A stretch of DNA of 64,000 bases from Clostridium hydrogeniformans DSM 21757 (GCF_000686705.1 NZ_JMLJ01000007.1:124001-188000), one strand, 5' to 3'; shown: positions 23,738 through 33,578, numbered from the stretch's first letter. Notes: generated by a model not told the origin, from the sequence alone. Numbers and translations are program-made.

Positions 23738-24289
23738 ATGATATTTTTTATTTTATTTATCATTTTTATAATTTTATTTATTCCTTTTCCTATAAAAATA
23801 ACACTTTACTTAAAAGAAAATAAGATATATGTAAATTTATATAGGTTCAAAGTTTTAAGTTTTCCAAAGGATCCATGTAAAAAATCAACTAAAAAACAAA
23901 ATAAAAAACAAAATAAACCTTCAAATATATCTTTGCCACAAATAAAAGAAATATTACAAAAAATTTATTCCATAGATTTAAACATTACTTTATCTTTTAG
24001 CTTTGATTTAAAATTAGGCTTTAAAGATCCTTATAACCTTGCACTAGCCTATGGAGGCTTATATAATCTAAGTCCAGTATTTTATGCAGTTTTATCTAAT
24101 ATTTTTAATATTTCTTCTTACAAGTTTAATATAGAGTCTCATTTTGAAGAGAATATTATAGATTTAGAAGTTAAAAGTATAATTCATGTAACTATTGGAA
24201 AAATTATATATGTATTCTTCATTATAGTAAAAGAACTTTTAAAAATTAAATCTAAAAAACAGTATTCTAGAGAATTTAAGGAGGTCTAA
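23738..24289 (+). CDS. DUF2953 membrane protein (YtfI-like)
   Basis: The 183-residue protein opens with a transmembrane helix (MIFFILFIIFIILFIPFPI), then a basic linker rich in KKQNKKQNK. Two short strands follow, with a conserved GFKDPYNLALAYGGLYNL motif typical of DUF2953. A second hydrophobic helix lies near residue 150. GGGAGG precedes ATG 23738. It is two bases before the ytfJ start; the same ytfI-ytfJ pair occurs in Bacillus, where YtfJ is a forespore protein. The molecular function is unknown. Confidence 0.78.
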   Translation: MIFFILFIIFIILFIPFPIKITLYLKENKIYVNLYRFKVLSFPKDPCKKSTKKQNKKQNKPSNISLPQIKEILQKIYSIDLNITLSFSFDLKLGFKDPYNLALAYGGLYNLSPVFYAVLSNIFNISSYKFNIESHFEENIIDLEVKSIIHVTIGKIIYVFFIIVKELLKIKSKKQYSREFKEV

Positions 24290-24291
24290 TT

Positions 24292-24687
24292 ATGGATAAT
24301 CACCCATTAGAAAGTTTGATGAGATCCACTATGGAAAATCTTAGAGATATGATAGACGTTAATACTGTTATTGGAGAAGCAGTATTAACAAAGGAAGGAA
24401 CAACTATAATCCCAATTTCAAAGGTTTCCTTTGGATTTGCTTCTGGTGGAAGTGAATTTTTAACCAAATTTAATACTAATGTGAATAAGGCTCCTTTTGG
24501 AGGAGGATCTGGTGCTGGAGTATGTGTAAAACCCGTTGGTTTTCTTATTATAACAGAGGATAACATAAGAGTTTTATCTGTAGATCAAGACAATACCTAT
24601 GATAAAATCGTAGACACTATTCCTCAAGTTATTGATATGGTTGCATCCATAACTAAAAAAAAGAAGAGTTCCTGCGAAGAACAGTAG
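24292..24687 (+). CDS. ytfJ: GerW/YtfJ family sporulation protein
   Basis: This 131-residue protein matches GerW/YtfJ throughout: an N-terminal helix with DVNTVIGEAV, the strand TTIIPISKVSFGFASGG, a glycine-rich PFGGGSGAGV loop and KPVGFLII. Bacillus YtfJ is made in the forespore and GerW affects germination in Bacillus, so a spore role is likely here. AAGGAGG lies before ATG 24292. Its stop codon sits in a palindrome shared with the convergent scpB gene; the two coding regions are one base apart. Confidence 0.88.
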   Translation: MDNHPLESLMRSTMENLRDMIDVNTVIGEAVLTKEGTTIIPISKVSFGFASGGSEFLTKFNTNVNKAPFGGGSGAGVCVKPVGFLIITEDNIRVLSVDQDNTYDKIVDTIPQVIDMVASITKKKKSSCEEQ

Positions 24688-24700
24688 TTTACTGTTCTTC
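24676..24700. terminator. Palindrome shared by the 3' ends of ytfJ and scpB
   Basis: Perfect 11-bp arms (24676-24686 with 24690-24700) span both stop codons. Because the palindrome is coding on both strands, both proteins end in Glu-Glu-Gln. No long T-run follows, so it is a weak or stabilising terminator. Confidence 0.6.
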
Positions 24701-25297
24701 CTTCTCTTCTCCTAAAAGAGATATTTCCATAGTAGATTCTTCATCCATTAAAGCATCTAAACTAGGAAGCTCCTTTAATGTTTCCATATCAAATTGTTTT
24801 AGGAATTCCTCAGTAGTTCCATATAATATAGGTCTTCCTATAACATCTAATCTCCCTATTTCTTTTATTATATTTCTTTCTAAAAGCTTTTGTACTGCAC
24901 TTTCACTTTTAACCCCTCTTATCTCATCTATATCTACTCTTGTTATAGGTTGCTTATATGCTATTATAGCTAAGGTCTCCAGAGCTGCTTGAGATAGGGA
25001 TTGTCTCACATTAGTTTTTAATATCTTTTGTATAAAATCACTATTTTCAGGTTTAGTTACTAACTGGTAAGAATCATTTATTTGAACAAGCTTTATTCCA
25101 CGTAATTCTTTATTATATTCTTTATTTAATTCTTGAATAATTTCTTTAGTATATGAAATACTACATTCTATCATACTAGCTATATCCTTTAACTTTAAAG
25201 GTTCTCCACTCACAAAAAGTAAGGATTCTAGAGCAGACATATAAATATTTTTTTTTGAAACTTCTTCAAACTCATATTGAGTGGCCTTAATATCCAT
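24689..25297 (-). CDS. scpB: Segregation and condensation protein B
   Basis: This protein of about 202 residues is the winged-helix subunit of the SMC-ScpAB condensin complex. It shows the [22 protein letters not shown] opening and the [25 protein letters not shown] signature. ATG 25297 ([10 protein letters not shown]) is chosen; the open frame extends 12 codons further but has no better site. It overlaps the end of scpA by about 11 bases, indicating translational coupling. Together with ScpA it bridges the SMC heads in chromosome segregation. Confidence 0.9.
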   Translation of the reverse strand: MDIKATQYEFEEVSKKNIYMSALESLLFVSGEPLKLKDIASMIECSISYTKEIIQELNKEYNKELRGIKLVQINDSYQLVTKPENSDFIQKILKTNVRQSLSQAALETLAIIAYKQPITRVDIDEIRGVKSESAVQKLLERNIIKEIGRLDVIGRPILYGTTEEFLKQFDMETLKELPSLDALMDEESTMEISLLGEEKEEQ

Positions 25298-26042
25298 TAA
25301 TGTCCAATATCCTTTCAATATATATTTTATCAAAATTATTTTCTTGAACTACCTTTATATTTTTTTCTTTTATAAGTTCAAGTAGAGCTAAAAATGTAAC
25401 TACTATTTCTATCTTACACTCACATTCCATCATAAGATCTGAAAATCTTGTGGCACCGATTTTATTTAGTCTTTCTTTTAAAAATTTAATTTTATCTTCA
25501 ATTTTATACTTATCAATGGGTATTTCCTTAGAAATTACATTAGCTGTATTTCGTTTATTATTATATCTATTTATTAAATCATTATATAAATTATATAAAT
25601 CAAGCATAGAAATATTTTTTAATAACTCATCATTAGAAACATTTCTTTTATCTTCAATTATTTCAGGTTTTTTTGAGAAAACAAAGCCAGCATCACCTTT
25701 TTTTATGCCTAAATATTCAGCGGCTTTTTTAAATTTCTTATACTCTATAAGCTTTTCCATAAGAATCTTTCTTGGATCCTCATCTTCTTCATCTTCTACG
25801 CTATCTTTATCCTTAGGTAATAGCATTTTTGACTTAATTTCTAAAAGAGTTGCTGCCATAACTATAAATTCTGAGGTTATATCTAAATCTAATTCCTTCA
25901 TTTCATTTATGTAGTCTAAATATTGATTAGTTATGTCATATATCTTAATATCATATATATCCATCTCATTTTTTTTAATAAGATGTAGTAGAAGATCGAA
26001 GGGACCCTCAAAGTTAGCTATTTTTATATTAAGGTGTTGCAA
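25287..26042 (-). CDS. scpA: Segregation and condensation protein A
   Basis: The 251-residue kleisin begins with the diagnostic [24 protein letters not shown], then [22 protein letters not shown], and has a C-terminal winged-helix ([16 protein letters not shown]). It links SMC heads with ScpB. An acidic VEDEEDED patch near residue 85 is a typical linker. The start ATG at 26042 has AGGAGG upstream. The gene pair follows dacF in the same direction but is separated from it by a terminator. Confidence 0.9.
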   Translation of the reverse strand: MQHLNIKIANFEGPFDLLLHLIKKNEMDIYDIKIYDITNQYLDYINEMKELDLDITSEFIVMAATLLEIKSKMLLPKDKDSVEDEEDEDPRKILMEKLIEYKKFKKAAEYLGIKKGDAGFVFSKKPEIIEDKRNVSNDELLKNISMLDLYNLYNDLINRYNNKRNTANVISKEIPIDKYKIEDKIKFLKERLNKIGATRFSDLMMECECKIEIVVTFLALLELIKEKNIKVVQENNFDKIYIERILDINGY

Positions 26043-26334
26043 TTTATTTCCTCCTAATATAATTTAAATACATAACTATAATACCAATATCCACTATAAT
26101 TATCAATATTGAAGAAGTTATTTTATACATATTATTGTTGCAATAGGTCTTTTAAACTAAAACTTATAACAAGGTTATTTATAAAATGGCTATTTAATCC
26201 ATATGGGTCTGTCACACAAAGAATAAATACTACAATATATTATGCTAATTTAAAACATGCAAATGGATATATTGTATGTAATTTACGAGATAAATATATT
26301 TAAAAAGTATCTTATTAAACACAAGTTAAAAAAG

Positions 26335-26375
26335 AAAAAGCAATAAGACATATAACAATGTCACTACTGCTTTTT
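26335..26375 (-). terminator. Terminator of dacF
   Basis: The stem AAAAAGCA/TGCTTTTT with an inner GACAT/ATGTC stem lies about 50 bases after the dacF stop. Confidence 0.7.
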
Positions 26376-26424
26376 CATAAAACCTTTTGTAATCATTCTA
26401 ATAAAATGATTTCTTTTATATTAT

Positions 26425-27597
26425 TTAAATTGATCCTTTTAAAAGGTTCTTTATATTATATTTAAAGTTATCCATAAAGCCACCTTTTTTAACATCCCTG
26501 TCACAACAAATTTCTACCTTTCCAACTTCCTTATCTCCTACGTAGAATTTGCATATTCCTATAACTTCACCTGACTTAAAACTTTTCTTTAATGTATCTA
26601 ATTCTATTTTCTTCTCTATTTTTTCTTCCTTACCCTTTTCTAAAGTTATGCTTACATCTTCTTTTGCTTTAGCTAGGAAGAACTTTTCTCCGCTTTTATC
26701 TAAAACTATTTTTTCTACTTCTTCTCCCTTATTTGCAAGCTTTTTACTATAAAACTTTGAAAATCCATGATTTAAAAGCATACTTGCGTCTCTATTTCTT
26801 ATTTTATAGGTAGGAGCTCCCATAATTACACTAAGCATTCTAACTCCATCTCTTGTAGCTGTTGCAGAGATGCAATATTTAGCTTCTGAAGTATATCCAG
26901 TTTTTAAGCCATCACATCCATTAAAGAATCTTACTAGCTTATTATGATTCACAAGTTCTATTGGACTCTTTCTTCCTTCTGATATGGTTTCCATATATGT
27001 ACCTGTATATTTTAATATGGTTTCATGTTTTAAAAGTTCTCTGGACATTATAGATATGTCATATGCCGTACTCATATGTCCCTCTGATGGAAGTCCAGTG
27101 CAATTCTTAAAAGTTGTATTCTTCATACCTAAATCTTTACAACGCTGATTCATCATATCTACAAAAGCATCCTCGCTTCCACCTAAGTATTCTGCTAATG
27201 CAACTGCAGCATCATTTCCTGAGGCTATCCCAACCCCTTTTAATAATTCTTCTACGGTTCTTATTTCCCCGTTATCTAGTAGCATAGTGCTTCCACCCAT
27301 TTTTTTAGCATTCTCACTACAAGTAACCTTATCCTCTAACTTTATTTTTCCCGAATCCACTGCTTCCATAGTTAATAACATGGTCATTATCTTAGTTACA
27401 GAAGCTGGTGCAAATTTTTCATGAGGATTTTTCTCATACAAGATATTACCACTATATGCTTCCATTAAAATTGCTGACTTAGCCTCTACATCTAGTCCTT
27501 TAACCTCTTCAGCTCTAACTTCCTTAAAGGAAACATTAGTGATAACTATTGCGGATAATATAAAAATATTTATAAATTTCATTATGTTTTTTCTCAT
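26425..27597 (-). CDS. dacF: D-alanyl-D-alanine carboxypeptidase, DacF type
   Basis: ATG 27597 is preferred: GAGGAGGAGG lies 5 bases upstream and the protein then starts with a signal peptide (MRKNIMKFINIFILSAIVIT). The 390-residue product has the S11 motifs S66-V-T-K69, SGN (IASGNDAAV) and KTG (DGLKTGYTSEAK). About 90 further residues form the PBP5 C-terminal domain, and an amphipathic tail suits membrane binding. The xerD-deoB-punA(-pdp)-dacF order equals the Bacillus drm-pupG-dacF locus, where dacF acts in spore cortex maturation. Unlike Bacillus, no spoIIA operon follows. Confidence 0.88.
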   Translation of the reverse strand: MRKNIMKFINIFILSAIVITNVSFKEVRAEEVKGLDVEAKSAILMEAYSGNILYEKNPHEKFAPASVTKIMTMLLTMEAVDSGKIKLEDKVTCSENAKKMGGSTMLLDNGEIRTVEELLKGVGIASGNDAAVALAEYLGGSEDAFVDMMNQRCKDLGMKNTTFKNCTGLPSEGHMSTAYDISIMSRELLKHETILKYTGTYMETISEGRKSPIELVNHNKLVRFFNGCDGLKTGYTSEAKYCISATATRDGVRMLSVIMGAPTYKIRNRDASMLLNHGFSKFYSKKLANKGEEVEKIVLDKSGEKFFLAKAKEDVSITLEKGKEEKIEKKIELDTLKKSFKSGEVIGICKFYVGDKEVGKVEICCDRDVKKGGFMDNFKYNIKNLLKGSI

Positions 27598-27656
27598 GTT
27601 CCTCCTCCTCTCAAATATATCTTTTCCATTTTTCATGAAATTATCACTAAAAATTT

Positions 27657-27693
27657 AAGAGAGCTATGAATTTTTAAAATTCATAGCTCTCTT
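27657..27693. terminator. Terminator of the deoB-punA-pdp operon
   Basis: Eighteen-base complementary arms lie just after the pdp stop, with a T-rich run on the minus strand. Confidence 0.85.
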
Positions 27694-27696
27694 TCT

Positions 27697-29004
27697 TTAT
27701 TTATCCACTATACCGTATATAAGAGGAATATTATCCGTGTAATTTTTATTTATAACATAGCTTTTTATTATATTTTCTTTAGCTTTATTTATATTTGTTT
27801 CATCATTACTATGTATATAAGCTATTATATCACCTTTAGAAACCTTATCCCCTCTTTTTTTATTTAACATTATACCTACTGATAAATCAATGACACTTTC
27901 TTTAGTAGCTCTTCCTGCTCCTAGCTCCATTGCAATTAGCCCTATGGATTCAGAATGTATCTTCTCTACTACTCCTTCTTCTTCAGCAGTTACTGGAACT
28001 ACATATTTGGCTTTAGGGAACTTACTAGTATCATCTATAAAGCTGTCATCTCCACCTTGAGCCTTTATAAATTCTTTGAATTTTTCCAAAGCCTTACCTG
28101 TTTTTATAGTATTATATAGCATATCTCTTGCTTCTTTCTCATCTTTTGCTTCCCCAGCTAAAACTACCATTTGACTTCCAAGAGTTAGGCAAAGCTCTTC
28201 AAGATCTTTAGGTCCCTTACCCTGAAGAGTTTCAATAGCTTCTTTAACTTCTAAAGCGTTTCCAACAGCAAGGCCTAATGGTTGATCCATATCAGAGATT
28301 ACACCAATTGTATTTCTCCCAACATTTCTACCTATGCTAACCATTTCTTTAGCAAGATCAAATGCAGCCTCTTTAGTCTTCATAAAGGCTCCATCTCCTA
28401 CTTTTACATCAAGAACTATACAATCTGCTCCAGCAGCTATTTTTTTACTCATTACACTAGCAGCAATTAAAGATATATTATCTACAGTAGCAGTAACATC
28501 TCTTAAAGCATAAAGTTTTTTATCCGCTGGCGCCAAATCACCTGTTTGACCAGCCACTGCTAGTTTTATAGTATTAACATTTTTAATAAAGTCTTCTTTT
28601 TCCATTTCCACTGAGAACCCTGGGAATGATTCTAGTTTATCTATAGTTCCTCCAGTATGGCCAAGTCCTCTTCCAGACATCTTTGCAACTGGTATATCGA
28701 GAGCGGCAACCATAGGTCCTAGAACTAACGTTGTAGTATCTCCAACTCCACCTGTACTATGCTTATCAACCTTTATTCCCTCTATCTCTGAAAGATCTAA
28801 TATATCTCCTGAGTTAACTACAGACATAGTAAGTTCAGAGGTTTCTTTACTATTCATACCCTTAAAAAAGATAGCCATTAATAATGCTGACACTTGATAA
28901 TCAGGTATTTCTCCCTTTGTATAGCCTTCTACAAAGTAGCTTATCTCTTCTTTAGTAAGCTCCTTACCATTTCTCTTCTTTAAAATTAAGTCATACATTC
29001 TCAT
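27697..29004 (-). CDS. pdp: Pyrimidine-nucleoside phosphorylase
   Basis: The 435-residue enzyme cleaves uridine, thymidine or deoxyuridine with phosphate. Family signatures are the opening [27 protein letters not shown] with phosphate-binding residues, and [22 protein letters not shown] with the catalytic arginine and lysine region. The start ATG 29004 has GGAGGG 10 bases upstream; a second ATG two codons later has worse spacing. It follows punA and deoB as a nucleoside-salvage operon that sends ribose-1-phosphates into the pentose phosphate pathway. Confidence 0.92.
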   Translation of the reverse strand: MRMYDLILKKRNGKELTKEEISYFVEGYTKGEIPDYQVSALLMAIFFKGMNSKETSELTMSVVNSGDILDLSEIEGIKVDKHSTGGVGDTTTLVLGPMVAALDIPVAKMSGRGLGHTGGTIDKLESFPGFSVEMEKEDFIKNVNTIKLAVAGQTGDLAPADKKLYALRDVTATVDNISLIAASVMSKKIAAGADCIVLDVKVGDGAFMKTKEAAFDLAKEMVSIGRNVGRNTIGVISDMDQPLGLAVGNALEVKEAIETLQGKGPKDLEELCLTLGSQMVVLAGEAKDEKEARDMLYNTIKTGKALEKFKEFIKAQGGDDSFIDDTSKFPKAKYVVPVTAEEEGVVEKIHSESIGLIAMELGAGRATKESVIDLSVGIMLNKKRGDKVSKGDIIAYIHSNDETNINKAKENIIKSYVINKNYTDNIPLIYGIVDK

Positions 29005-29025
29005 TAAGTAATCACCCTCCTAAAC

Positions 29026-29844
29026 TTATTTTATGTCCTTTATTATTTCTCCAACTAAGTTTATAAATTCTTTCTTTACTCTGCTTGAGGTTTCAATTAC
29101 TTCTTCATGATTTAATGGTTGATCAAGAATTCCAGATGCCATATTAGTTATACATGAGATTCCAAGAACCTTAATACCACAATGATTAGCAGCCACTACT
29201 TCTGGAACTGTAGACATTCCCACAGCATCTCCACCTAAAATTCTTATCATTCTAACTTCTGCTGGAGTTTCATAAGATGGGCCAGAAGCCATAAAGTAAA
29301 CTCCCTTTTTAACCTTTATTCCAAGGTTTTCTGCTTTACTTTCAGCTAAAGCTATAAGTTCTTTATTATAAGCTGATGACATGTCTGGGAATCTTGCTCC
29401 TATTTCCTCATAGTTTCTTCCTATTAATGGATTAACTCCACAATAATTTATATGATCGCTTATAATCATTAAATCTCCTGGTACATAATCAGTATTAACT
29501 CCACCAGCAGCATTAGTAACTATTATATTTTTAACCCCTAACTCCTTCATTATATAAACTGGAAGAATTAAATCTTCCATACTATTTCCTTCATAGTAGT
29601 GAAATCTTCCCTGCATCATAACTACTGATTTGTTATTATATTTACCAAACACAAATTGACCAGCATGACCATGTACTGTTGATTCTGGAAGATTAGGAAC
29701 TTCTGAATATTTTATTATTACCTTATCATTAACATCATTAGCCATATCACCAAGACCTGATCCTAAGATAAGTCCTAAGGTAGGCTCCTCTTTTATTCTT
29801 CCTTTTATAAAACTTACACTCTCTTTTAACTTATTAATATCCAT
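29026..29844 (-). CDS. punA: Purine nucleoside phosphorylase (trimeric type)
   Basis: This 272-residue protein is a high-specificity PNP of the PupG/PunA group. It has the phosphate site LILGSGLGD, a VHGHAGQFVFGKY loop, MQGRFHYYEG, and the purine-site GPSYETPAEVRM and GMSTVPEVVAANH motifs. It converts guanosine and inosine to free base plus ribose-1-phosphate. It lies between deoB and pdp with short gaps. Confidence 0.93.
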   Translation of the reverse strand: MDINKLKESVSFIKGRIKEEPTLGLILGSGLGDMANDVNDKVIIKYSEVPNLPESTVHGHAGQFVFGKYNNKSVVMMQGRFHYYEGNSMEDLILPVYIMKELGVKNIIVTNAAGGVNTDYVPGDLMIISDHINYCGVNPLIGRNYEEIGARFPDMSSAYNKELIALAESKAENLGIKVKKGVYFMASGPSYETPAEVRMIRILGGDAVGMSTVPEVVAANHCGIKVLGISCITNMASGILDQPLNHEEVIETSSRVKKEFINLVGEIIKDIK

Positions 29845-29874
29845 TTAAAGTCCTCCTTCTGTTATGTCAAAATA

Positions 29875-31050
29875 TTATTTTCTAGCCTTATTATAAAAGC
29901 TTTCTCCATTTAAATCATTATTTATATTAAAGAATTCTAATATACTTTTTCCTATATCACAGAAAGAAGTTCTTGTTCCTATATCTGCATTTTCTTTAAT
30001 TCCTTTTCCATAAGCAACTATAGGAATATACTCTCTTGAGTGATCTGTACTTTCTGTAGTTGGATCACATCCGTGGTCTGCTGTTATTATAAGAATATCT
30101 TCCTCTCCTAAGGCATCAATAATCTCTGGAAGTCTTTCATCAAATTCTTCCAAGGCCTTTCCATATCCTTCGGGATTATTTCTATGACCATAAACACTAT
30201 CAAAGTCTACTAGGTTAGTGAAAATTAATCCATCTTTTTCTTCTCTCATATATTCTAGAGTTTTATCTACTCCATCCATGTTGTTTTTAGTATGAACTGC
30301 ATGAGTTACACCTTTTTTATTAAATATATCCTCTATTTTACCAACTGCCATTACATTAAGGTTATTTTCCTTTAGGTATTCTAGCATAGTTTTATTAAAT
30401 GGATCTAAAGCATAATCATGTCTATTAGAAGTTCTTGTATAATTTCCTGGCTCCCCTGTAAAAGGTCTTGCAATAACTCTTCCTACAGTTTTTTCACCAA
30501 CAAGCATTGCTCTAGCAATTTCACACATCTTATAAAGTTCATCTAAAGGTATTATTTCCTCATGAGCAGCTATTTGAAATACACTATCTGCTGAAGTATA
30601 TACTATAGGATAGCCTGTTTTAACATGCTCATCCCCTAATTCTTTTATTATTTCTGTACCAGAGGCAACTACATTGCCTAAAGTCTTTCTTCCAATTTTA
30701 TTTTCAAACTCATCCATTATTTCCTTTGGAAAGCCATCAGGATAAGTATTAAGAGGTGTATCTAATATAACTCCCCCTATTTCCCAATGTCCAGTAACTG
30801 TATCTTTTCCTTTAGAAGCCTCCATAGCACGTCCAAAGGCGCCTTTACCATTAATGTTCTTTATATTAATATGATTTAATCCTTCTATATTGCCAATACC
30901 CAAAGACTCTAAATTTTTGATATTTAGTCCTCCATTAGCTTTCCAAGTATTCGCTAATGTATTACTACCTTCATCTCCATATAAATGTGCATCAGGTAAT
31001 TCCCCGATTCCAACACTATCTAACACAATTAATACTGCTTTTTTACTCAT
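29875..31050 (-). CDS. deoB: Phosphopentomutase
   Basis: The 391-residue metalloenzyme interconverts ribose-1-phosphate and ribose-5-phosphate, linking nucleoside breakdown to central metabolism. It begins VLIVLDSVGIGELPDA, has the active-site threonine in KGKDTVTGHWEIGG, and ends with the metal-binding ITADHGCDPTTESTDHSREYIP. It is the first enzyme gene after xerD; 18 bases separate them, suggesting one transcript. Confidence 0.93.
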   Translation of the reverse strand: MSKKAVLIVLDSVGIGELPDAHLYGDEGSNTLANTWKANGGLNIKNLESLGIGNIEGLNHINIKNINGKGAFGRAMEASKGKDTVTGHWEIGGVILDTPLNTYPDGFPKEIMDEFENKIGRKTLGNVVASGTEIIKELGDEHVKTGYPIVYTSADSVFQIAAHEEIIPLDELYKMCEIARAMLVGEKTVGRVIARPFTGEPGNYTRTSNRHDYALDPFNKTMLEYLKENNLNVMAVGKIEDIFNKKGVTHAVHTKNNMDGVDKTLEYMREEKDGLIFTNLVDFDSVYGHRNNPEGYGKALEEFDERLPEIIDALGEEDILIITADHGCDPTTESTDHSREYIPIVAYGKGIKENADIGTRTSFCDIGKSILEFFNINNDLNGESFYNKARK

Positions 31051-31068
31051 ATATATTCTCCTTTCATT

Positions 31069-31947
31069 TTACGCCCTAGGATGAGAATTCTTATATACTT
31101 CAGCTAATTTATTTTTCTTAGTTATATAGGAATATTTTTGAGTAGCTGATAAATCCACATGACCTAAGAGTTCTTGTAAGGACCTTATGTCTGCACCATT
31201 TTCTAATAAATGTACTGCAAAAGAGTGCCTTAGGGTATATAGGTTTATATCCTTATCTATTTTAGCTTCTTTAGCATATTCTTTAACTATCTTCCAAAAA
31301 CCCTGCCTTGTCATTTTCTCTCCCCTTGAGTTAAAAAATAAAAATCTTCCTTTTACCCCTTCCATTTTACCTCTAATCACCATATAGTCCTCTATATAGC
31401 GTATGGCAACGGTTCCAAGGGGAATCATTCTCTCTCTGTCTTTATTACCCTTACATTTTATATATTGCTCTTTTATATTTACATCAAATAATGTAAGGTT
31501 TAAAAGCTCAGATACTTTCATACCAGTAGCATACATAATTTCTAACATGGTCTTATCTCTTAACCCTTTATAAGTATTTACATCTGGAGTATCTAAAAGT
31601 CTTTCAACTTCTTCAATAGTTAAGGTTTTTGGTATCTTAGTTTTAATTTTAGGAAGTTCATAATAGATTATAGGAGAATCATGTATATATCCCTTACTAT
31701 ATAGAAACTTATAAAAATTTCTAATAGCTACAATACTTCTATTAATAGAGGAATTAGAAAATTTTTTATCTACTCGACTTTGTATATAAGCATTTATAGT
31801 TATTTCATCTGCTATATTTATATCTTCATCTCTTTCTTTTACAAAGTCTATATATTTAAGTAAATCCCTTCTATATCCATCTAAGGTATTTTTACTTAAT
31901 TGTTTTCCCTCTATATATTTAATATATTTATCTACCAGTGCATTCAT
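31069..31947 (-). CDS. xerD: XerD-like tyrosine recombinase with altered active site
   Basis: This 292-residue protein has the XerC/D length, an N-terminal SAM-like DNA-binding domain and a C-terminal catalytic domain ending in HPRA, as in XerD. Catalytic R247-, H270- and Y279-equivalents are present (R240, H263 in LLGHVDL, Y272 in TQKYSY). The first catalytic arginine is lysine (K144 in YATGMKVSELLNL), and the histidine of the HxxR box is tyrosine (Y237 in LYTLRHSF). Position next to deoB and near spoIIM equals the Bacillus ripX/xerD locus. It should resolve chromosome dimers at dif, but the substitutions leave its activity open. Confidence 0.82.
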   Translation of the reverse strand: MNALVDKYIKYIEGKQLSKNTLDGYRRDLLKYIDFVKERDEDINIADEITINAYIQSRVDKKFSNSSINRSIVAIRNFYKFLYSKGYIHDSPIIYYELPKIKTKIPKTLTIEEVERLLDTPDVNTYKGLRDKTMLEIMYATGMKVSELLNLTLFDVNIKEQYIKCKGNKDRERMIPLGTVAIRYIEDYMVIRGKMEGVKGRFLFFNSRGEKMTRQGFWKIVKEYAKEAKIDKDINLYTLRHSFAVHLLENGADIRSLQELLGHVDLSATQKYSYITKKNKLAEVYKNSHPRA

Positions 31948-32051
31948 AATAAATCTCCTATATAGGTTATTTTATGATAAAACTTATAAAGTATTTATCA
32001 TAAATAATTTCGACATTTTTATTGAAAACCCTTCTCTTTTAATATACTCTT

Positions 32052-32672
32052 TTAAATTATATATTTTATTATATAAGGAACTATATACGCTTCTACTGTA
32101 GCTCCAATTAATATCATAGAAAAACTTATTGCTAAAAGATAGATATACATATGACTTCCTTTTGAATTATAAGGAGTTTTTACAAACTTACTCTTTAATT
32201 TACTCATAGCCATATCTGTAGAAAACACAGAAGTTACAAGAAGAGCCCCAATGTAAAAAATATTTTGGGGAATGACTGCTAATAATACGAATAAACCACC
32301 CTTTATTCCCATAGAGCTCATAATAAGCCCAGCACTAAAACCAATAGTAAAACCTTTTATAAGGTTTATTATTAGTATCACAGGAATTCCTACTATAATA
32401 ATTCCCATTACAAATATAGCTACTATTAAAAGCCCATTATTTTTGAGTCCTTGAAATAATATTCCTTTACTATTTATAGTCATAGAACTAAAATCTTTCG
32501 TAAAGGATGTAAAATAGCCTGTTATATCAGATTTATATGTATCTCCCATGTAAAGCACTACGTAAATTCCAATAACAATACCTGTAAGTAGAAATAATAT
32601 AGATCCAATATAAAACCATTTGTTATAGTTTATATATTTCCTAATGCTTAGAAAAAAATTCTTATCATTCAT
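32052..32672 (-). CDS. spoIIM: Stage II sporulation protein M
   Basis: The 206-residue membrane protein has five to six hydrophobic segments, starting with FYIGSILFLLTGIVIGIYVVL. It also shows the SpoIIM-type FKGLKNNG-like loop (QGLKNNGLLIVAIF) and a final VEAYIVPYIIKYII helix. SpoIIM, with SpoIID and SpoIIP, drives septal peptidoglycan remodelling and engulfment. AGGGAGGA precedes ATG 32672. Neighbouring nudix, xerD and deoB genes match the Bacillus order. Confidence 0.87.
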   Translation of the reverse strand: MNDKNFFLSIRKYINYNKWFYIGSILFLLTGIVIGIYVVLYMGDTYKSDITGYFTSFTKDFSSMTINSKGILFQGLKNNGLLIVAIFVMGIIIVGIPVILIINLIKGFTIGFSAGLIMSSMGIKGGLFVLLAVIPQNIFYIGALLVTSVFSTDMAMSKLKSKFVKTPYNSKGSHMYIYLLAISFSMILIGATVEAYIVPYIIKYII

Positions 32673-32692
32673 TAAAAAAATCCTCCCTATGT

Positions 32693-32720
32693 AATAATCA
32701 TATCTATATCTATGATTATT
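32693..32720. terminator. Weak hairpin between nudix and spoIIM
   Basis: Ten-base arms (32693-32702 with 32711-32720) form an AT-rich hairpin without a good T-run. It may only attenuate transcription. Confidence 0.4.
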
Positions 32721-32750
32721 AATGGGAGGATATGAGAAGTTTTTTATTAT

Positions 32751-33278
32751 TTATATGTACATTAATGCAGCAATGGTCTTGCTATCTTCTATTTCACCGC
32801 TTTTTATCATTTCTTTAACTGTATTTATATTTACCTCACGAAGGTTTATAAATTCGTCATCATCTCCACCTTTAACTCCATTATATAAATCTTCTGCTTT
32901 AAATAAATATATATATTCATCACAAAATCCAGGAGCTGTAACAAACTTTCCAAGGTATGTGAAGTTTTTAGCCTTATATCCAGTTTCTTCTTCTAGCTCT
33001 CTTATTCCACAGTCCCTAGGATCTTCCCCTTTTTCAAGCTTTCCAGCAGGGATCTCTATAAGCATCTTGTCTATAGGTTTTCTAAACTGTTCTACTAATA
33101 ATATAGTCTCTTTATCTTTAAATGCTAGTATTGCAACTCCCCCTGGATGTCTTACTATTTCTCTCTCACTTTCTAAACCATTAGGTAACTCAACCTTTTG
33201 CTTTATTAGTTTTATTATTTTTCCCTCATATATGGAATTTTCTTCAATAGTTTTTTCTGAAAAATTCAAATCATTCAC
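32751..33278 (-). CDS. nudF: ADP-ribose pyrophosphatase (NUDIX)
   Basis: The 175-residue protein contains a full Nudix box, G-x5-E-x7-REUxEExGU, in GKLEKGEDPRDCGIRELEEETGY. It has the upstream PGGVAILAF strand and EQFRKPIDK motif typical of ADP-ribose pyrophosphatases. It hydrolyses ADP-ribose to AMP and ribose-5-phosphate. The Bacillus homologue NudF (YqkG) is also located near spoIIM. The gene starts at ATG 33278 with AGGGAAGGGTGA upstream. Confidence 0.88.
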   Translation of the reverse strand: MNDLNFSEKTIEENSIYEGKIIKLIKQKVELPNGLESEREIVRHPGGVAILAFKDKETILLVEQFRKPIDKMLIEIPAGKLEKGEDPRDCGIRELEEETGYKAKNFTYLGKFVTAPGFCDEYIYLFKAEDLYNGVKGGDDDEFINLREVNINTVKEMIKSGEIEDSKTIAALMYI

Positions 33279-33460
33279 CCTTCCCTTTTATATACAATGT
33301 AGTCATAGTAAATATATTCTTATATATCATATTTATAAATATTTTAATATATAAGTTGTAATATTAAAACTAAATTAGATTCACTTAACATTTCTTTAGC
33401 TATCAATAAGTAAAATGTAAATTATTTAATACAACCCATATAAGAAATTCATTTAATCAA

Positions 33461-33517
33461 AATATATAGGTAGTTTATACTGATTATTATATAATCAGTA
33501 TAAACTACCTATATATT
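33461..33517. terminator. 57-base perfect palindrome, probable terminator
   Basis: Twenty-seven-base perfect arms (33461-33487 with 33491-33517) leave a loop of only three bases. It lies about 60 bases after the minus-strand S66 peptidase stop and can act on either strand. Confidence 0.7.
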
Positions 33518-33578
33518 TTAAGTAAAGACTTACAATAACTTTTATTTTCTTTTATGTTATATTATCTTGAACTTATCT

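Noticed and set aside
26109-26303. 64-codon plus-strand frame starting MKKLFYTYYCC
   Set aside because: No ribosome site, sits between the scpA start and the dacF terminator, and has noise-like composition.
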